A stretch of DNA of 64,000 nt from Microcoleus sp. FACHB-672. GTDB taxonomy: Bacteria > Cyanobacteriota > Cyanobacteriia > Cyanobacteriales > Oscillatoriaceae. Below the pieces are notes generated by a model. That model was given only the letters and a program-made list of their open reading frames with translations. It did not search any database and had not been told where the DNA came from. The translations under genes and the position numbers were made by a program. The DNA lies in the NCBI RefSeq assembly GCF_014695725.1, contig NZ_JACJOU010000016.1:124001-188000 (forward strand), read 5' to 3'. This document shows positions 26,255 through 36,529 of this stretch, in pieces (position 1 is the first letter of the stretch; each line of letters opens with the position of its first letter).

Positions 26255-27331
26255 ATGGTAGACTCCCTCAAAAAACCAGCCTTTGAAGAACTCCGGCCTG
26301 GGGTGAAAGTGCCCTCCAAGGAAACAATCCTGACGCCCCGGTTCTACACCACAGACTTTGAAGAGATGGCCAAGATGGACATCTCACCCAATGAAGATGA
26401 ACTTCTCGCGATCCTTGAAGAATTTCGCACCGATTACAATCGCCATCATTTTGTGCGGGATGCGGAGTTTGAACAGTCTTGGGATCACATTGATGGTGAG
26501 ACTCGCCAATTATTTATCGAATTCTTAGAGCGTTCTTGCACGGCTGAATTTTCTGGGTTCCTCCTCTACAAGGAATTGGGACGCCGGTTAAAGGACAAAA
26601 ACCCACTTTTGGCAGAGTGCTTTAATTTAATGTCGCGAGATGAGGCGCGTCACGCCGGCTTCCTCAACAAAGCGATGTCAGACTTTAACCTGTCGCTAGA
26701 TTTAGGTTTCCTCACCAAAAATCACGCCTATACCTTCTTCAAACCAAAGTTCATCTTCTACGCCACCTATCTATCTGAGAAAATCGGTTACTGGCGCTAC
26801 ATCACCATTTTCCGTCATTTAGAAGCACATCCAGAACACCGGATTTACCCGATTTTCCGCTTCTTTGAAAACTGGTGCCAAGATGAAAACCGGCACGGAG
26901 ATTTCTTTGATGCCATCATGCGCTCTCAACCCCATATTTTGAATGATTGGAAAGCCAAGCTATGGTGCCGGTTCTTCCTGCTGTCAGTGTTTGCAACGAT
27001 GTATCTTAACGACATCCAGCGGAGTGACTTCTACGCTGCACTGGGTTTAGACGCTCGTGAGTATGACATTCTTGTCATCCAAAAGACCAACGAAACCTCA
27101 GCACGCGTATTTCCAGTGATTTTGGATGTAGATAATCCAGAATTTTACCAGCGTCTTGATATTTGCATACAGAATAATGCTAAACTGTCAGAAATTGCTA
27201 AATCGGACGCGCCTAAGATTGTCAAGTTTTGCCAAAAACTGCCTCACTACCTCTCCAATGCCTGGCAGTTGGTACGGCTTTACTTTATGAAGCCGATTGA
27301 GACTGCTCCCATGATGGAGGTAGTTCGTTAG
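26255..27331 (+). CDS. acsF: Mg-protoporphyrin IX monomethyl ester (oxidative) cyclase
   Basis: Di-iron oxygenase that forms the isocyclic ring of chlorophyll using O2; 358 residues, normal for AcsF/ChlA. The iron-ligand motifs are visible: [13 protein letters not shown] (E ligand), [11 protein letters not shown] (ExxRH-type), and [14 protein letters not shown]. Strongly conserved segments include [15 protein letters not shown] and [18 protein letters not shown]. It is the aerobic form, consistent with an oxygenic phototroph. It is monocistronic with a terminator 35 bp downstream. Confidence 0.97.
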   Translation: MVDSLKKPAFEELRPGVKVPSKETILTPRFYTTDFEEMAKMDISPNEDELLAILEEFRTDYNRHHFVRDAEFEQSWDHIDGETRQLFIEFLERSCTAEFSGFLLYKELGRRLKDKNPLLAECFNLMSRDEARHAGFLNKAMSDFNLSLDLGFLTKNHAYTFFKPKFIFYATYLSEKIGYWRYITIFRHLEAHPEHRIYPIFRFFENWCQDENRHGDFFDAIMRSQPHILNDWKAKLWCRFFLLSVFATMYLNDIQRSDFYAALGLDAREYDILVIQKTNETSARVFPVILDVDNPEFYQRLDICIQNNAKLSEIAKSDAPKIVKFCQKLPHYLSNAWQLVRLYFMKPIETAPMMEVVR

Positions 27332-27365
27332 GTTTCCGGTTTCGCTCCTCTGTTAGTTTGGTTAG

Positions 27366-27397
27366 CGGTTCTGCATTAAGTAGAGCCGTTTTTTTTT
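27366..27397 (+). terminator. Intrinsic terminator of acsF
   Basis: CGGTTCTGC (27366-27374) pairs, with two G-U wobbles, with GTAGAGCCG (27380-27388), followed by nine T. Confidence 0.85.
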
Positions 27398-27577
27398 GGT
27401 GAGTGTTAGGACAATTAAATCAATTACTTTTATCTGTAAATGTCCTGGGTTTTTAACCCAATCGTGCAAAATTTAGCGCCAAGCCGGCTAAACAAGTTTG
27501 AAGATTTTTACATCTAGAAATCAAAGTTTTAGGGCTATCTGAGTAACAACTAATTTGACGCGAAAATATAAAATTGT

Positions 27578-28357
27578 GTGTTTGGGAGCCGGCTGATTGT
27601 GAGATTTAAATGGGATGAGTTACAAGAGCTAAAGCCAAGAAAATTAGCCTACTTGCTAGCGGGAGTTAGCGTATTTCTCACACCGGCATTCAGTTGCTTT
27701 GCCACGCCTTTAGAAAGCTTAAATCCCCCTGAGCTATCACAAACCCCAACCACTCAAACTAACGAGGTGGATTTAGATCCCCAAGTGATTGAAAACAGTC
27801 CTGTGCTGCAGCGTTGGTTGCGTGAGGTGCCTGATGTTTTAGAAGATATTCGGAACGATCCCAGCTTCAAGACACGAGTGCGGCTGGGTTATTCCCATTT
27901 TCCCTCTGATCAGGGTGCCGATGGGTGGAATGCCGGCGTGGAAGATGTGTTTATTGGGCGCACCGGCTTCACCGTTAGCGGAGATTATCAGGCGTCTTTC
28001 AACGGCGGTCGCACCGCAGCCGGCGTTAACGTGCGTTATTATGCGCTTCCTTTAGGCAGCTATGTCAATATTGCGCCGGTTGTCGGCTACCGGCACTTGG
28101 AAACAAAGGCTTACTCCACCAACGGCATCGAACTCGGTGCAAAGCTAATGTTGGCATTGTCACGGGGGGGTGCGGCAGATATCTCATTAACGCAAACTTG
28201 GGTTAAACCCGGAACGGGTGAAGATGTGGGTTTAACAACTTTTTCCGTGGGATATGCCGTCACTCGAAATTTACGTCTCTCCACCGACATTCAAAAGCAG
28301 AATGCAAGGGAAGATAAAGATAGTCGCGTCGGTGTGGTTTTAGAGTGGATGCCCTAA
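27578..28357 (+). CDS. Secreted beta-barrel-type outer-membrane protein (unknown)
   Basis: The 259-residue protein starts at GTG 27578 (or GTG 27599). It has a signal-peptide-like stretch KLAYLLAGVSVFLTPAFSCFA near residues 25-45. A short Pro/Thr/Gln linker and a helical segment (SPVLQRWLREVPDVLEDI) follow, then alternating beta-strand sequence (VRLGYSHFP, FTVSGDYQASF, GVNVRYYALP, VNIAPVVGYRHLE, ending VGVVLEWMP). The pattern of amphipathic strands with aromatic ends suggests an 8- to 10-strand outer-membrane barrel. I cannot name a family or role. Confidence 0.75.
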   Translation: MFGSRLIVRFKWDELQELKPRKLAYLLAGVSVFLTPAFSCFATPLESLNPPELSQTPTTQTNEVDLDPQVIENSPVLQRWLREVPDVLEDIRNDPSFKTRVRLGYSHFPSDQGADGWNAGVEDVFIGRTGFTVSGDYQASFNGGRTAAGVNVRYYALPLGSYVNIAPVVGYRHLETKAYSTNGIELGAKLMLALSRGGAADISLTQTWVKPGTGEDVGLTTFSVGYAVTRNLRLSTDIQKQNAREDKDSRVGVVLEWMP

Positions 28358-28461
28358 AAATCAACCTCTGAAATAACCTTCTTCGAGTTACTTAACTCAG
28401 CGGAAAAACGAATCTCTTATATTTTCACTCAGCGAATCCATTTCAAATCATGATTTTAAAC

Positions 28462-31455
28462 TTATATTTTGCGAGGCAACTCAACTTGGAAAGTAGAACC
28501 CTCTCCTAACCGGCTTGTAACAGTAATCGTGCCGTTCATCAAGCGTACCAGCGAGTCAGTAATTGCTAAACCTAAACCCGTACCTGGATACCTGCGGGCA
28601 AGCGTCTGATCCACTTGGCGGAAGGCTTCAAAAATGTGATCAATCTCTGTCTCCGCAATACCGATGCCGGTATCTTCAACTGTAATGACTACCCGATCAG
28701 ATGGCTGTTCGTATACCTCAACCCGTATACTTCCAGACTCGGTAAACTTAATTGCATTAGAGACAAGATTGATTAAAACCTGCCGTAGACACGCTCGATC
28801 AGTGCACAAATTACGATTTTGCACATCAATGTAAACATCCAACGTCAATTTTTTTTCAGCCGCCAGCTTATTAAATTGTTCGACGGTGGGTCTGACTAAC
28901 TGGACGACATCAAACGTTTCCCGTTTGATACCTCGAAGGCCGGCCTCAATGTGCGAAAGGGCAAGAATATCATCAATCAGCATCAGCAAATTTTTGCCAT
29001 TGTTGAGAATGCGATCTGCCATCTTTGTTTGGTTAGAAGTCAGCGGATCGGGGCGCTGGCGCAACAGCAGTTGAGCGAAACCGATAATTACATTAAGCGG
29101 AGTCCGCAGTTCATGAGACATGGTGGCTAAAAATTGCGATTTCAGCCGCGCTGCTTCAAGAAGCTGCAAGTTTTGCAATTGAATTTGTTCTCGCTGATTT
29201 GCGAGTTCCTGGTTTTGACGGGCCAAGATGTGATTTTGAACCGCCACGAGTTCTTCTCGCTCCTCCAAAATATTAATGAGCTGGGCGTTGTTAATTGCAA
29301 TGGCCGCCTGTTCTCCCACGGCAACTAATAAGTGCTGCCACATTTCCAAATCAAACGCACCGCTATCGTCCCAACTGCCAGTTGCCAGCACACCTAGCCG
29401 GCCCGCTTGCGCTGATTCAATCGCCACTGCATAGACAGCAGCCGGTTTCCCGAGTGTTTGGTGGGATTTGGGTTTTTCCCAGCAAATAGCTGGGTGTTCT
29501 CGCCCGCCTGTTGGGGAGTGATTTTCTTGCCGGATTAATTGGCATTTGCCGGTGGAAAAGACTTGACTGAGCAAACCGTCCTCTGTCGCTAAGGCTTTTC
29601 CCATCGGCAGATTTTCCGTTCCCATGCCGGCTGTCGCAGTTAGTTCCAGTTGGCCGGTGCTAGGGTTATGCAACACAATCAGACAAAACTGTGCGCTGGG
29701 AATTGAGTCACAAACCGCATCCACCATGACTTGTAACAAACCTGGCAAATCTGCAAGACGCTGGTTAACTAAATTTGTTAGCCGTTGCAGCGTTCGCAAC
29801 TGTTGTTGCTGTTCATCGAGAACTAAAACCACCTGAGACAGGTTTTTGCTGGTTTCCTGCGCCTGCCGGTAAAGCTGCGCCTTATCTAAAGCCAAAGCCG
29901 CGCGCCGGCCTAAATCTTCAGCTAAAGTCATATCCGCTTGCGTGTAGCGCCGCACCCTGTCGGAGAGAACCAGCAAAATCGAGCCGAAAGTTTGCTTGCC
30001 GAACCGGATAGGCAAGCACATATAGGATCTAAAATTCAACGCTTGTAACAGTTCCAAATGCTCCGCATCGTTGGCGATCGCCTCCATCTTGGCGTCACAA
30101 ATATCAAACCCGACAGAAATTTGCCAAGGCTGATCTGTCTCACCGCAGCGCAACCGCTTGAGGTAGCTGTAAGTCCCATCCGCATCTGCCGGGTAACGGC
30201 GCTGCAACTCGCGTACTAGGGGTTCACGAGACGGATCTTTGTGAGCAACTGCCACACAGCGACAAGAGTCGTCGTCAGCATCAATAATATTAATAGCGCA
30301 CCAGTCGCCCAGGTAAGGCACAACCAGTTCAGCTAAATTTTCTAAAGTTGTTTCATAATCAAGCGATGCCGCCAGCATGGTACTCGCTTCAATCAGGAAA
30401 TACAGGGCCGATTCTGTCCGCTTTTGCTCAATGGCAAATCGCTCTTGGGCCGCAACCACCTGAGATCGGGCCACTTGTTCGCGACCGATCAGTTCCTCTT
30501 TCAATTGTTTGGCGGCATCGAGTTGCACGCTTTGTTTGCGAACCAGTTGATCGAGTTCTCGGTTGAGGGTGTGAATTTCTGCCTCGGCTTGTTTGCACTC
30601 GGTGACGTCTCGCGAAACGGATATAATTTCTTCGACGGTCCCCCGCTCTGGATGGCGAACACACCGGCTGCTCGTCTCAAACCAAATATAATTCCCATCC
30701 TTGCGACGGATGCGGTAGCATAAGGTGTAAGTAGAAGGCTGATTGAGAGTGTCTGTTTGGGTTCTTTTGAGCGCTGCCTTATCTTCCGGGTGGAAAAACT
30801 CATGAACGTCCCGTCCAAGCAGCTCATCCGGCTCATAACCAAGCAAGGTGCGGCTAGCTGGGGATGCGTAGAGGTAAACACCGGCTGGCGTATGCCTGGA
30901 GATCAGGTCAGTACAGTTCTCAGCCATTAACTGATAGCGCTTTTCACTTTCGCCCAGAGCCTCTTGTGAAAGCTTGCTACTGTCAATGTCTGTATAAGTG
31001 CCCACCCATTCTAAGATTTGGCTATTTTCCCCAAACACCGGCTCTGCTTTGGCGATAAACCAGTGATAGGTGCCATCCGCCCGCAATAGGCGCAGTTCCG
31101 TTTCATAAAAGCGGCTAGAGCAGTTGGCAGTTAAATGAGCTTTCGCTAAAACCTGCCGGTGGAATGAGAGGACGCGATCATGGTCTTCTGGATGAATTGC
31201 CCTGGTAAATCCCAAGCCCAAGGCCCGTCCTGGTTCCACGCCTGTATATTCCTGCCACCGGCGATTCCAATAGCTAACTAAGCCATCTGCTTTAGACCGC
31301 CAAGCAATCTGGGGGATGGCGTCTAAGAGCCGGTGTTGTCGGGATTCGCTACTGATAAGGCGCTGCTGTAAGCTTTCGACTTGAGCTTGAAGTTGTTCTA
31401 GGCTTTTAGGATGGCAGCTCGTTTCCGATGGCTGTTGAAGATTAATATTATTCAT
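28462..31455 (-). CDS. Multi-sensor histidine kinase (PAS-PAS-GAF-GAF-HisKA)
   Basis: Soluble sensor kinase of 997 residues without membrane segments. Two PAS/PAC modules are seen at about 40-165 (IAWRSKADGLVSYWN) and 170-290 (DLISRHTPAGVYLYASPASR). A coiled coil leads to two GAF domains (about 350-530, with YLGDWCAINIID and YMCLPIRFG; and 570-740). A second coiled coil precedes HisKA (MSHELRTPLNVIIGF, His near 782) and HATPase_c (NLVSNAIKFTESG, GTGLGLAI). The chromophore-attaching Cys typical of phytochromes is not evident. It is divergent, across 232 bp, from a NarL-type regulator that may be its partner. Confidence 0.93.
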   Translation of the reverse strand: MNNINLQQPSETSCHPKSLEQLQAQVESLQQRLISSESRQHRLLDAIPQIAWRSKADGLVSYWNRRWQEYTGVEPGRALGLGFTRAIHPEDHDRVLSFHRQVLAKAHLTANCSSRFYETELRLLRADGTYHWFIAKAEPVFGENSQILEWVGTYTDIDSSKLSQEALGESEKRYQLMAENCTDLISRHTPAGVYLYASPASRTLLGYEPDELLGRDVHEFFHPEDKAALKRTQTDTLNQPSTYTLCYRIRRKDGNYIWFETSSRCVRHPERGTVEEIISVSRDVTECKQAEAEIHTLNRELDQLVRKQSVQLDAAKQLKEELIGREQVARSQVVAAQERFAIEQKRTESALYFLIEASTMLAASLDYETTLENLAELVVPYLGDWCAINIIDADDDSCRCVAVAHKDPSREPLVRELQRRYPADADGTYSYLKRLRCGETDQPWQISVGFDICDAKMEAIANDAEHLELLQALNFRSYMCLPIRFGKQTFGSILLVLSDRVRRYTQADMTLAEDLGRRAALALDKAQLYRQAQETSKNLSQVVLVLDEQQQQLRTLQRLTNLVNQRLADLPGLLQVMVDAVCDSIPSAQFCLIVLHNPSTGQLELTATAGMGTENLPMGKALATEDGLLSQVFSTGKCQLIRQENHSPTGGREHPAICWEKPKSHQTLGKPAAVYAVAIESAQAGRLGVLATGSWDDSGAFDLEMWQHLLVAVGEQAAIAINNAQLINILEEREELVAVQNHILARQNQELANQREQIQLQNLQLLEAARLKSQFLATMSHELRTPLNVIIGFAQLLLRQRPDPLTSNQTKMADRILNNGKNLLMLIDDILALSHIEAGLRGIKRETFDVVQLVRPTVEQFNKLAAEKKLTLDVYIDVQNRNLCTDRACLRQVLINLVSNAIKFTESGSIRVEVYEQPSDRVVITVEDTGIGIAETEIDHIFEAFRQVDQTLARRYPGTGLGLAITDSLVRLMNGTITVTSRLGEGSTFQVELPRKI

Positions 31456-31687
31456 AGCGTTTTTTCATTTCATCCACTCGTCACTCAGCTAAAACTACTT
31501 CCTTGCGGGCCGGCACTAGAGTGAAAAATGGCCTGCTAAAGCGAGAGCGAAAGATTTTATAATCTAAATCTATCCCTTTCGCATAGCTACTCACAGCTAC
31601 CGCTAGGTGTATTTCTTGCAAAAAAGTTGAGTGGTTGATAAATAATTTTTTTTACAGTAAAACCCTTGTACATTTGGCTAGGTGAAT

Positions 31688-32410
31688 ATGAGCGAAATTC
31701 GCGTTGTTCTGATTGAAGACCACGACCTGACTCGGATCGGTATCCGGACAGCTTTACAACAGCGTGAGGGTATTAAAGTCGTTGGAGATGCTGCCAATGC
31801 CATAGAAGGGCTAAAACTGCTGAAAGCGCATAAACCTGATATTGCAATTGTCGATATCGGCTTGCCAGATATGGACGGCATTGAGCTGACCCAGCGGTTT
31901 AAAGAGTCAATGGTAGCAGGGTCAGATCCCCAAACAAAGGTGCTGATCCTGACGTTTCAGGATAGCGAACAGGAAGTTCTGGCCGCTTTTGCTGCCGGTG
32001 CGGACTCCTACTGCATGAAGGATATCCGGTTTGAGCAGCTGCTCGAAGCCATCCGCTCAACCTATGAGGGTAACTCCTGGATCGATCCGGCGATTGCCGG
32101 CATCGTGCTGCGCCAAGCGCGAACCACGCCGTCGAATGGCGCTGAAGAGGTCAATGCCAATACCACCGTTTCGATTCACGCCGCCGATCCTGAATACAGC
32201 CAGCTGATAGAAGCTTATCCTTTGACTGAACGGGAGTTGGAAGTTTTGGAGCTGATCGTGCAGGGTTTCAGCAATGCCGCGATTGCCGAAAAGCTTTACA
32301 TTACCGTCGGAACAGTTAAAACCCACGTCCGCAATATTTTGAACAAGCTGTCTGCCGATGATCGCACCCAAGCTGCCGTGTTGGCGCTGCGTTCTGGATT
32401 GGTGGGATAA
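31688..32410 (+). CDS. NarL/FixJ-family response regulator
   Basis: DNA-binding response regulator of about 240 residues. The receiver has E10-D11, phosphorylation site D56 (AIVDIGLPDMDG), and K in YCMKDIRFEQLL. After a linker comes a LuxR-type helix-turn-helix (LTERELEVLELIVQGFSNA, AEKLYITVGTVKTHVRNIL). I take ATG 31688; a GTG six bases earlier is possible. The kinase lies divergently. The target genes are unknown. Confidence 0.94.
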   Translation: MSEIRVVLIEDHDLTRIGIRTALQQREGIKVVGDAANAIEGLKLLKAHKPDIAIVDIGLPDMDGIELTQRFKESMVAGSDPQTKVLILTFQDSEQEVLAAFAAGADSYCMKDIRFEQLLEAIRSTYEGNSWIDPAIAGIVLRQARTTPSNGAEEVNANTTVSIHAADPEYSQLIEAYPLTERELEVLELIVQGFSNAAIAEKLYITVGTVKTHVRNILNKLSADDRTQAAVLALRSGLVG

Positions 32411-32857
32411 ACTGCTTTATCCTGAAATGCAGATGATGGAGTAACTGTTTTTTTTGTCAACGTATATTTGGATAGAGCTTGAATATCAGGTGTGGCAATA
32501 ACTTGCAAACACTTGAGGACAAACAGAGACTCAAGAAATGTTACACACGCTACAAAAATAGCTCAGTAATTGCTCTGAGTTCGGCCGGCTCAGCAAAAAA
32601 AATGATTGACAAAAAAAGCCGACGCTCAATCGGACAACGCACAAACTAGATAAAGGTGTAAAAACAAGCTCAAGCTCAAGCGGGACAAAACAAAATACTG
32701 TTTAAAGCGGGTTTAGATTTAGTAACGATCTAAACCCGCTTGTTTTATGCCAGGGTTTTCTCAGACAAGTTTAAGCAAACGTTATATCTCCAGAATGATG
32801 CCAGAGCTTGGTTACATCTGAAAAACTAAAGATAACAATTTTTACGGGTCAATTTAC
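32411..32857. other. Intergenic with a strong hairpin (32705-32741)
   Basis: Contains the perfect inverted repeat AAGCGGGTTTAGAT (32705-32718) / ATCTAAACCCGCTT (32728-32741) with a 9-nt loop followed by GTTTTATG, a probable terminator for the regulator. The remainder is the GH13 5' region; no gene is seen. Confidence 0.7.
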
Positions 32858-34510
32858 ATGGCAAGCCCCATTGAATTTAATTTATTTGCTCCTTATAACG
32901 AAGGAGCGGCCTTAATTGGGTCGTTTTCTAATTGGGAAGAGATCCCCATGAAAAAAGGCGAAGATGGTTATTTTCGCACCCAAGTTGACCTAGAAGATGG
33001 GGTTTATCAATATAAATTCCGCGTTCAATCTAAGTCATGGTTTTTTGAAGCGGATCAATGGGTAGAGGTCGTTGATCCTTACGCAACAGATATTGATAAT
33101 CCCACCCAAAATGGCGTGGTGAGGATTAAAGAGGGTCAGCGAATCATTGATACTTACGTTTGGCAACACGATGACAAACCGTTGCCGGCAGACAGTGAAT
33201 TAGTCATTTATGAAATGCACGTCGGGGATTTTTCCGGCGGGGAAGATGACCCTTATGCACGCGGGCAATATAAGCACGTTATTGAAAAATTAGATTACCT
33301 TTGTGAGCTGGGGATTAATGCGATTGAGCTGATGCCGGTGAAAGAATACCCGGGTGATTATAGCTGGGGTTATAACCCGCGACACTTCTTTGCAACCGAG
33401 TCCAGTTATGGCAGCACAGAAGATTTGAAACGCTTAATTGATGAGTGTCATGGGCGGGGTATTCGAGTGATTATGGACGGGATTTATAACCACTCAGAAG
33501 CCGAAAGTCCGCTGACACAAATAGACCACGATTACTGGTATCATCACTCGCCACGCGACCCCGATAATAACTGGGGACCAGAGTTTAATTACGAACATTA
33601 TGACGAAAACTTAGATCTCAAGCCGGCTTGGAAATTTACGGGTGACACTGTTCGTTTTTGGGTTCAAGAATATCACATTGATGGCATTCGCTACGATGCC
33701 GCCAGACAAATTGCCAACTACGATTTCATGCACTGGATTGCTAAAGAAGCGAAGCAAGCTGCTGGGCCGAAGCCATTTTATAACATTGCCGAACACATTC
33801 CGGAAACGACTACCATCACGAACTTTGACGGGCCGATGGATGCCTGCTGGCACGACAGTTTCTATCACTGTGTTTTAGAACATATCTGCGGCGATACCTT
33901 TGATTTAGAGCGCCTCAAAGATGTGATTGATTGCAAACGTCAAGGCTTTATGGGAGCCACGAATGTTATCAATTACACAACCAACCACGACCACAATCAT
34001 GTTTTAGCAGAATTAGGTGAGCGCGGCATTTTGGGTGAGGCGGCGTTTAAGCGGAGAAAGTTGGGCGGTGTGATTACAATGACCGCAGTTGGGGTTCCCT
34101 TGCTGTGGATGGGTGAAGAATTTGGGGAATACAAATACAAAACCCAAGAACAAGCCAAAATTGATTGGACGCTATTAGGACAAGACGACAATCGCGGTTT
34201 GTTTGAAGTTATGAAAGGCTTGATTCATCTGCGTAAAAGCACTCATGCTCTGTATACAGAAAATATTGAGTTTTTCCATGAAGATGCAGACTCAAAGGTG
34301 TTAGCCTACACGCGCTGGAACGATGAAGGTTCTCGTGTGGTTGTTGTGGCTAACTTTTCAGACAACTATCTCGGTGGTTACACGATTCCTAATTTCCCAG
34401 AAAACGGAACTTGGCACGAATGGATCGGCAATTATGACGTGGAAGCCGGCGATAACAGCATCATGGTTGACTTGCCAGAATACGAAGCGAAAGTCTTTGT
34501 CTGGCACTAA
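32858..34510 (+). CDS. GH13 alpha-amylase-family enzyme with CBM48-like N-terminus (branching-enzyme-like)
   Basis: Alpha-glucan-active enzyme of 550 residues. An early set/CBM48 domain (1-100, IGSFSNWEEIPM) precedes the (beta/alpha)8 barrel with GH13 regions: I RVIMDGIYNHS, II DGIRYDAARQI (nucleophile Asp), III FYNIAEHIPE (acid/base Glu) and IV YTTNHDHNH (Asp). It ends with a C-terminal beta domain (VVVVANFSDN, ending AKVFVWH). Length and layout fit a glycogen branching or related transglycosylating enzyme, but exact activity cannot be read. A degraded copy of the same gene lies at 41002-41335. Confidence 0.9.
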   Translation: MASPIEFNLFAPYNEGAALIGSFSNWEEIPMKKGEDGYFRTQVDLEDGVYQYKFRVQSKSWFFEADQWVEVVDPYATDIDNPTQNGVVRIKEGQRIIDTYVWQHDDKPLPADSELVIYEMHVGDFSGGEDDPYARGQYKHVIEKLDYLCELGINAIELMPVKEYPGDYSWGYNPRHFFATESSYGSTEDLKRLIDECHGRGIRVIMDGIYNHSEAESPLTQIDHDYWYHHSPRDPDNNWGPEFNYEHYDENLDLKPAWKFTGDTVRFWVQEYHIDGIRYDAARQIANYDFMHWIAKEAKQAAGPKPFYNIAEHIPETTTITNFDGPMDACWHDSFYHCVLEHICGDTFDLERLKDVIDCKRQGFMGATNVINYTTNHDHNHVLAELGERGILGEAAFKRRKLGGVITMTAVGVPLLWMGEEFGEYKYKTQEQAKIDWTLLGQDDNRGLFEVMKGLIHLRKSTHALYTENIEFFHEDADSKVLAYTRWNDEGSRVVVVANFSDNYLGGYTIPNFPENGTWHEWIGNYDVEAGDNSIMVDLPEYEAKVFVWH

Positions 34511-34523
34511 TTAAATTGCCTTT

Positions 34524-34571
34524 AAATACAAGAGAACGCAGAGTGACATCACCCTGCGTTCTCTTGTATTT
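34524..34571. terminator. Perfect 18-bp hairpin between convergent genes
   Basis: AAATACAAGAGAACGCAG (34524-34541) and its exact reverse complement (34554-34571) enclose a 12-nt loop. It is placed between the GH13 gene and the convergent CphA2-like gene and would serve as a bidirectional terminator. Confidence 0.9.
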
Positions 34572-34618
34572 ACCTTTGCGCCGTTAAAAACCTTTTGCAC
34601 AGGCAAACAAATTTTAGC

Positions 34619-36529
34619 TCACAAAACTGTCCCGAGTTCTTTGAGGTAAACGCGCACTAGGGGTTCACCATCTCCCAGCCGGTACTGTTCGATCAAGCCT
34701 TGGCGTCGGATAGAAATGTTATCTGACTCATTGATAATGACCGTAGAATCCTCCGAAGCGTTGTGCATAAGCATCATTTCGGTTTCGGTGGGATTATCTA
34801 GAACCACCATATTACTGTACTGGTAAAACATTCCATCAGTTTCCAGGATGTTTTCGCAGTATTCTGCAATCAGCAGGTCAAGTCTGGGATGACGCACGAG
34901 GTTTTGAATGTTGGTGTTGTAATCTTTGTGCAGGTTCTTTTCTGAACGATTGATAAAGACGCCCTCACGGCAGACAGCGCCGATTATCCAGTCGGGGTGC
35001 TGCAAAAGAATATGGTCAATGATTTCTTGGAGTTCTTTAACTGAAATCCGGTTAAAGGTGATAATTGGGATTCTCGCATCTGCGTCGGTTTTAAAGAACG
35101 TTTCCAAAATAGATGAAGGCACATCAACGCTTTCACCAATCGCAGGATTCAGGTGCATGAAGATGCCCGGTGCTGAGTTAATTTCGAGGATGCCAAAGTT
35201 GCCATCTTTCCAAGAAGTCGAGAGATTTTTGGCAATGACATCAATCCCCAGACACGTGAGACGGAAGTGCTGTGCGATGTCTTGCGCGAGGATGATGTTG
35301 TCTGGGTGAACGGTGCGTGTGGCATCAATGCTGACTCCGCCGGCAGAGAGGTTGGCGACTTTACGAAGAAACACAGTGCGATCTTTATCAATGACGCTAT
35401 CAATTGACAAGCGCTGTTCTTCCAAGTACATTTCCATCGACTCGTCGCACTTAATTTTGCTTAAGGGCGAAGTGGGTGTATCTAAACGGGTTGCCGTCCG
35501 GTTTTGCCGATCAATTAATTCGGCAATGGTTGATTTTCCGTCCCCAATCACAGATGCGGGCCGGCGTTCTGTGGCGGCAACAAATCTGCCGTTGACGCAC
35601 AGCAAGCGAAAATCTGCCCCAGAAATGCTTTTTTCAACAATGATATCTGCCGATTGGCCCTCTGGGGTGGCATCCACCGCCCTGTTATAGGCAAAGATCA
35701 GTTCTTCTTTGTCTCGCACATCAGCCGTCACGCCGATGCCTTTATGCCCGATCACCGGCTTTACGGCAACTGGGTAGCCAATTTTTCTGGCTGTTGCAAT
35801 GGCATCGTCACAGGAACCGACGATATCGCCGTTAGGAACCGGGAACCCCAAGGTTTGTAAAAATGCTTTACAGTCATCCTTGCGAGTGGTGAAATCTGAA
35901 TCAATATGACTGTCGCAGTCAAAGGTGGTGGCGATGCCCCGAATCAGTTTTTTACCATAGCCGTATTGCACAAGTCCTTCATCCCACAAATAAAATGTGG
36001 GAATTCCTTTGTCGTTGGCGGTTCGCCAAAGCGTGTAAACTGTTGGCCCGCCATAAACGGAATGCCGGAAAAGATTTTGAAAGGTTTTGATTTGAGTGTC
36101 TAAGTCAAAACGATCACCTTGAGTGATGGCTTCAAACCAATCCCAAACGCAGTAAACAACGGCCCGATTGGTACGTGCGTGCAGTGCTTGCACCCCGATT
36201 CTCATAAAATGTGCGAAAGGTTTGAGACTCCAGTGATCAAGGTGTAAACCCATGTCTAGTTTGCCAACTTCTGAGACGGTTCGGGCAAACAGATGGCCAT
36301 AGGATTCATAACTTTCATCGCGGATGTCGGGGTAGCGATCCCCAATGATCGAGACGTAATCATCGATGGCTAAGGGATGCAGATGGCCGGTGAGGGCAAA
36401 GTCGAAAACTAGCGCCGCCCTATCTAAGTAAGGATTCGGGCCGATGAAATATTTGAGGTTGAAAATGTCGAAGGCGTCGCTCTTTCTGGCATTGACGCGA
36501 TATTTATCGATGAGAGTCTCTTGAATCAT
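34619..36529 (-). CDS. cphA2: CphA2-type cyanophycin synthetase (truncated relative to CphA1)
   Basis: A 636-residue protein. The N-terminal ~200 residues match the CphA-type N domain in style. A complete ATP-grasp domain follows (about 210-480: GYPVAVKPVIGHKGIGV, DIIVEKSISGADFRLLCVNGRFVAATERRPASV in parts, and FGILEINSAPGIFMHLNP with metal ligands). CphA1 continues with a Mur-ligase-like domain with its own P-loop, giving about 870-900 residues. Here only ~150 residues remain with no GTNGKT-type motif. That architecture matches CphA2, which polymerises beta-Asp-Arg dipeptides and is known from N2-fixing cyanobacteria. Cyanophycinase is encoded 2.8 kb away. Confidence 0.75.
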   Translation of the reverse strand: MIQETLIDKYRVNARKSDAFDIFNLKYFIGPNPYLDRAALVFDFALTGHLHPLAIDDYVSIIGDRYPDIRDESYESYGHLFARTVSEVGKLDMGLHLDHWSLKPFAHFMRIGVQALHARTNRAVVYCVWDWFEAITQGDRFDLDTQIKTFQNLFRHSVYGGPTVYTLWRTANDKGIPTFYLWDEGLVQYGYGKKLIRGIATTFDCDSHIDSDFTTRKDDCKAFLQTLGFPVPNGDIVGSCDDAIATARKIGYPVAVKPVIGHKGIGVTADVRDKEELIFAYNRAVDATPEGQSADIIVEKSISGADFRLLCVNGRFVAATERRPASVIGDGKSTIAELIDRQNRTATRLDTPTSPLSKIKCDESMEMYLEEQRLSIDSVIDKDRTVFLRKVANLSAGGVSIDATRTVHPDNIILAQDIAQHFRLTCLGIDVIAKNLSTSWKDGNFGILEINSAPGIFMHLNPAIGESVDVPSSILETFFKTDADARIPIITFNRISVKELQEIIDHILLQHPDWIIGAVCREGVFINRSEKNLHKDYNTNIQNLVRHPRLDLLIAEYCENILETDGMFYQYSNMVVLDNPTETEMMLMHNASEDSTVIINESDNISIRRQGLIEQYRLGDGEPLVRVYLKELGTVL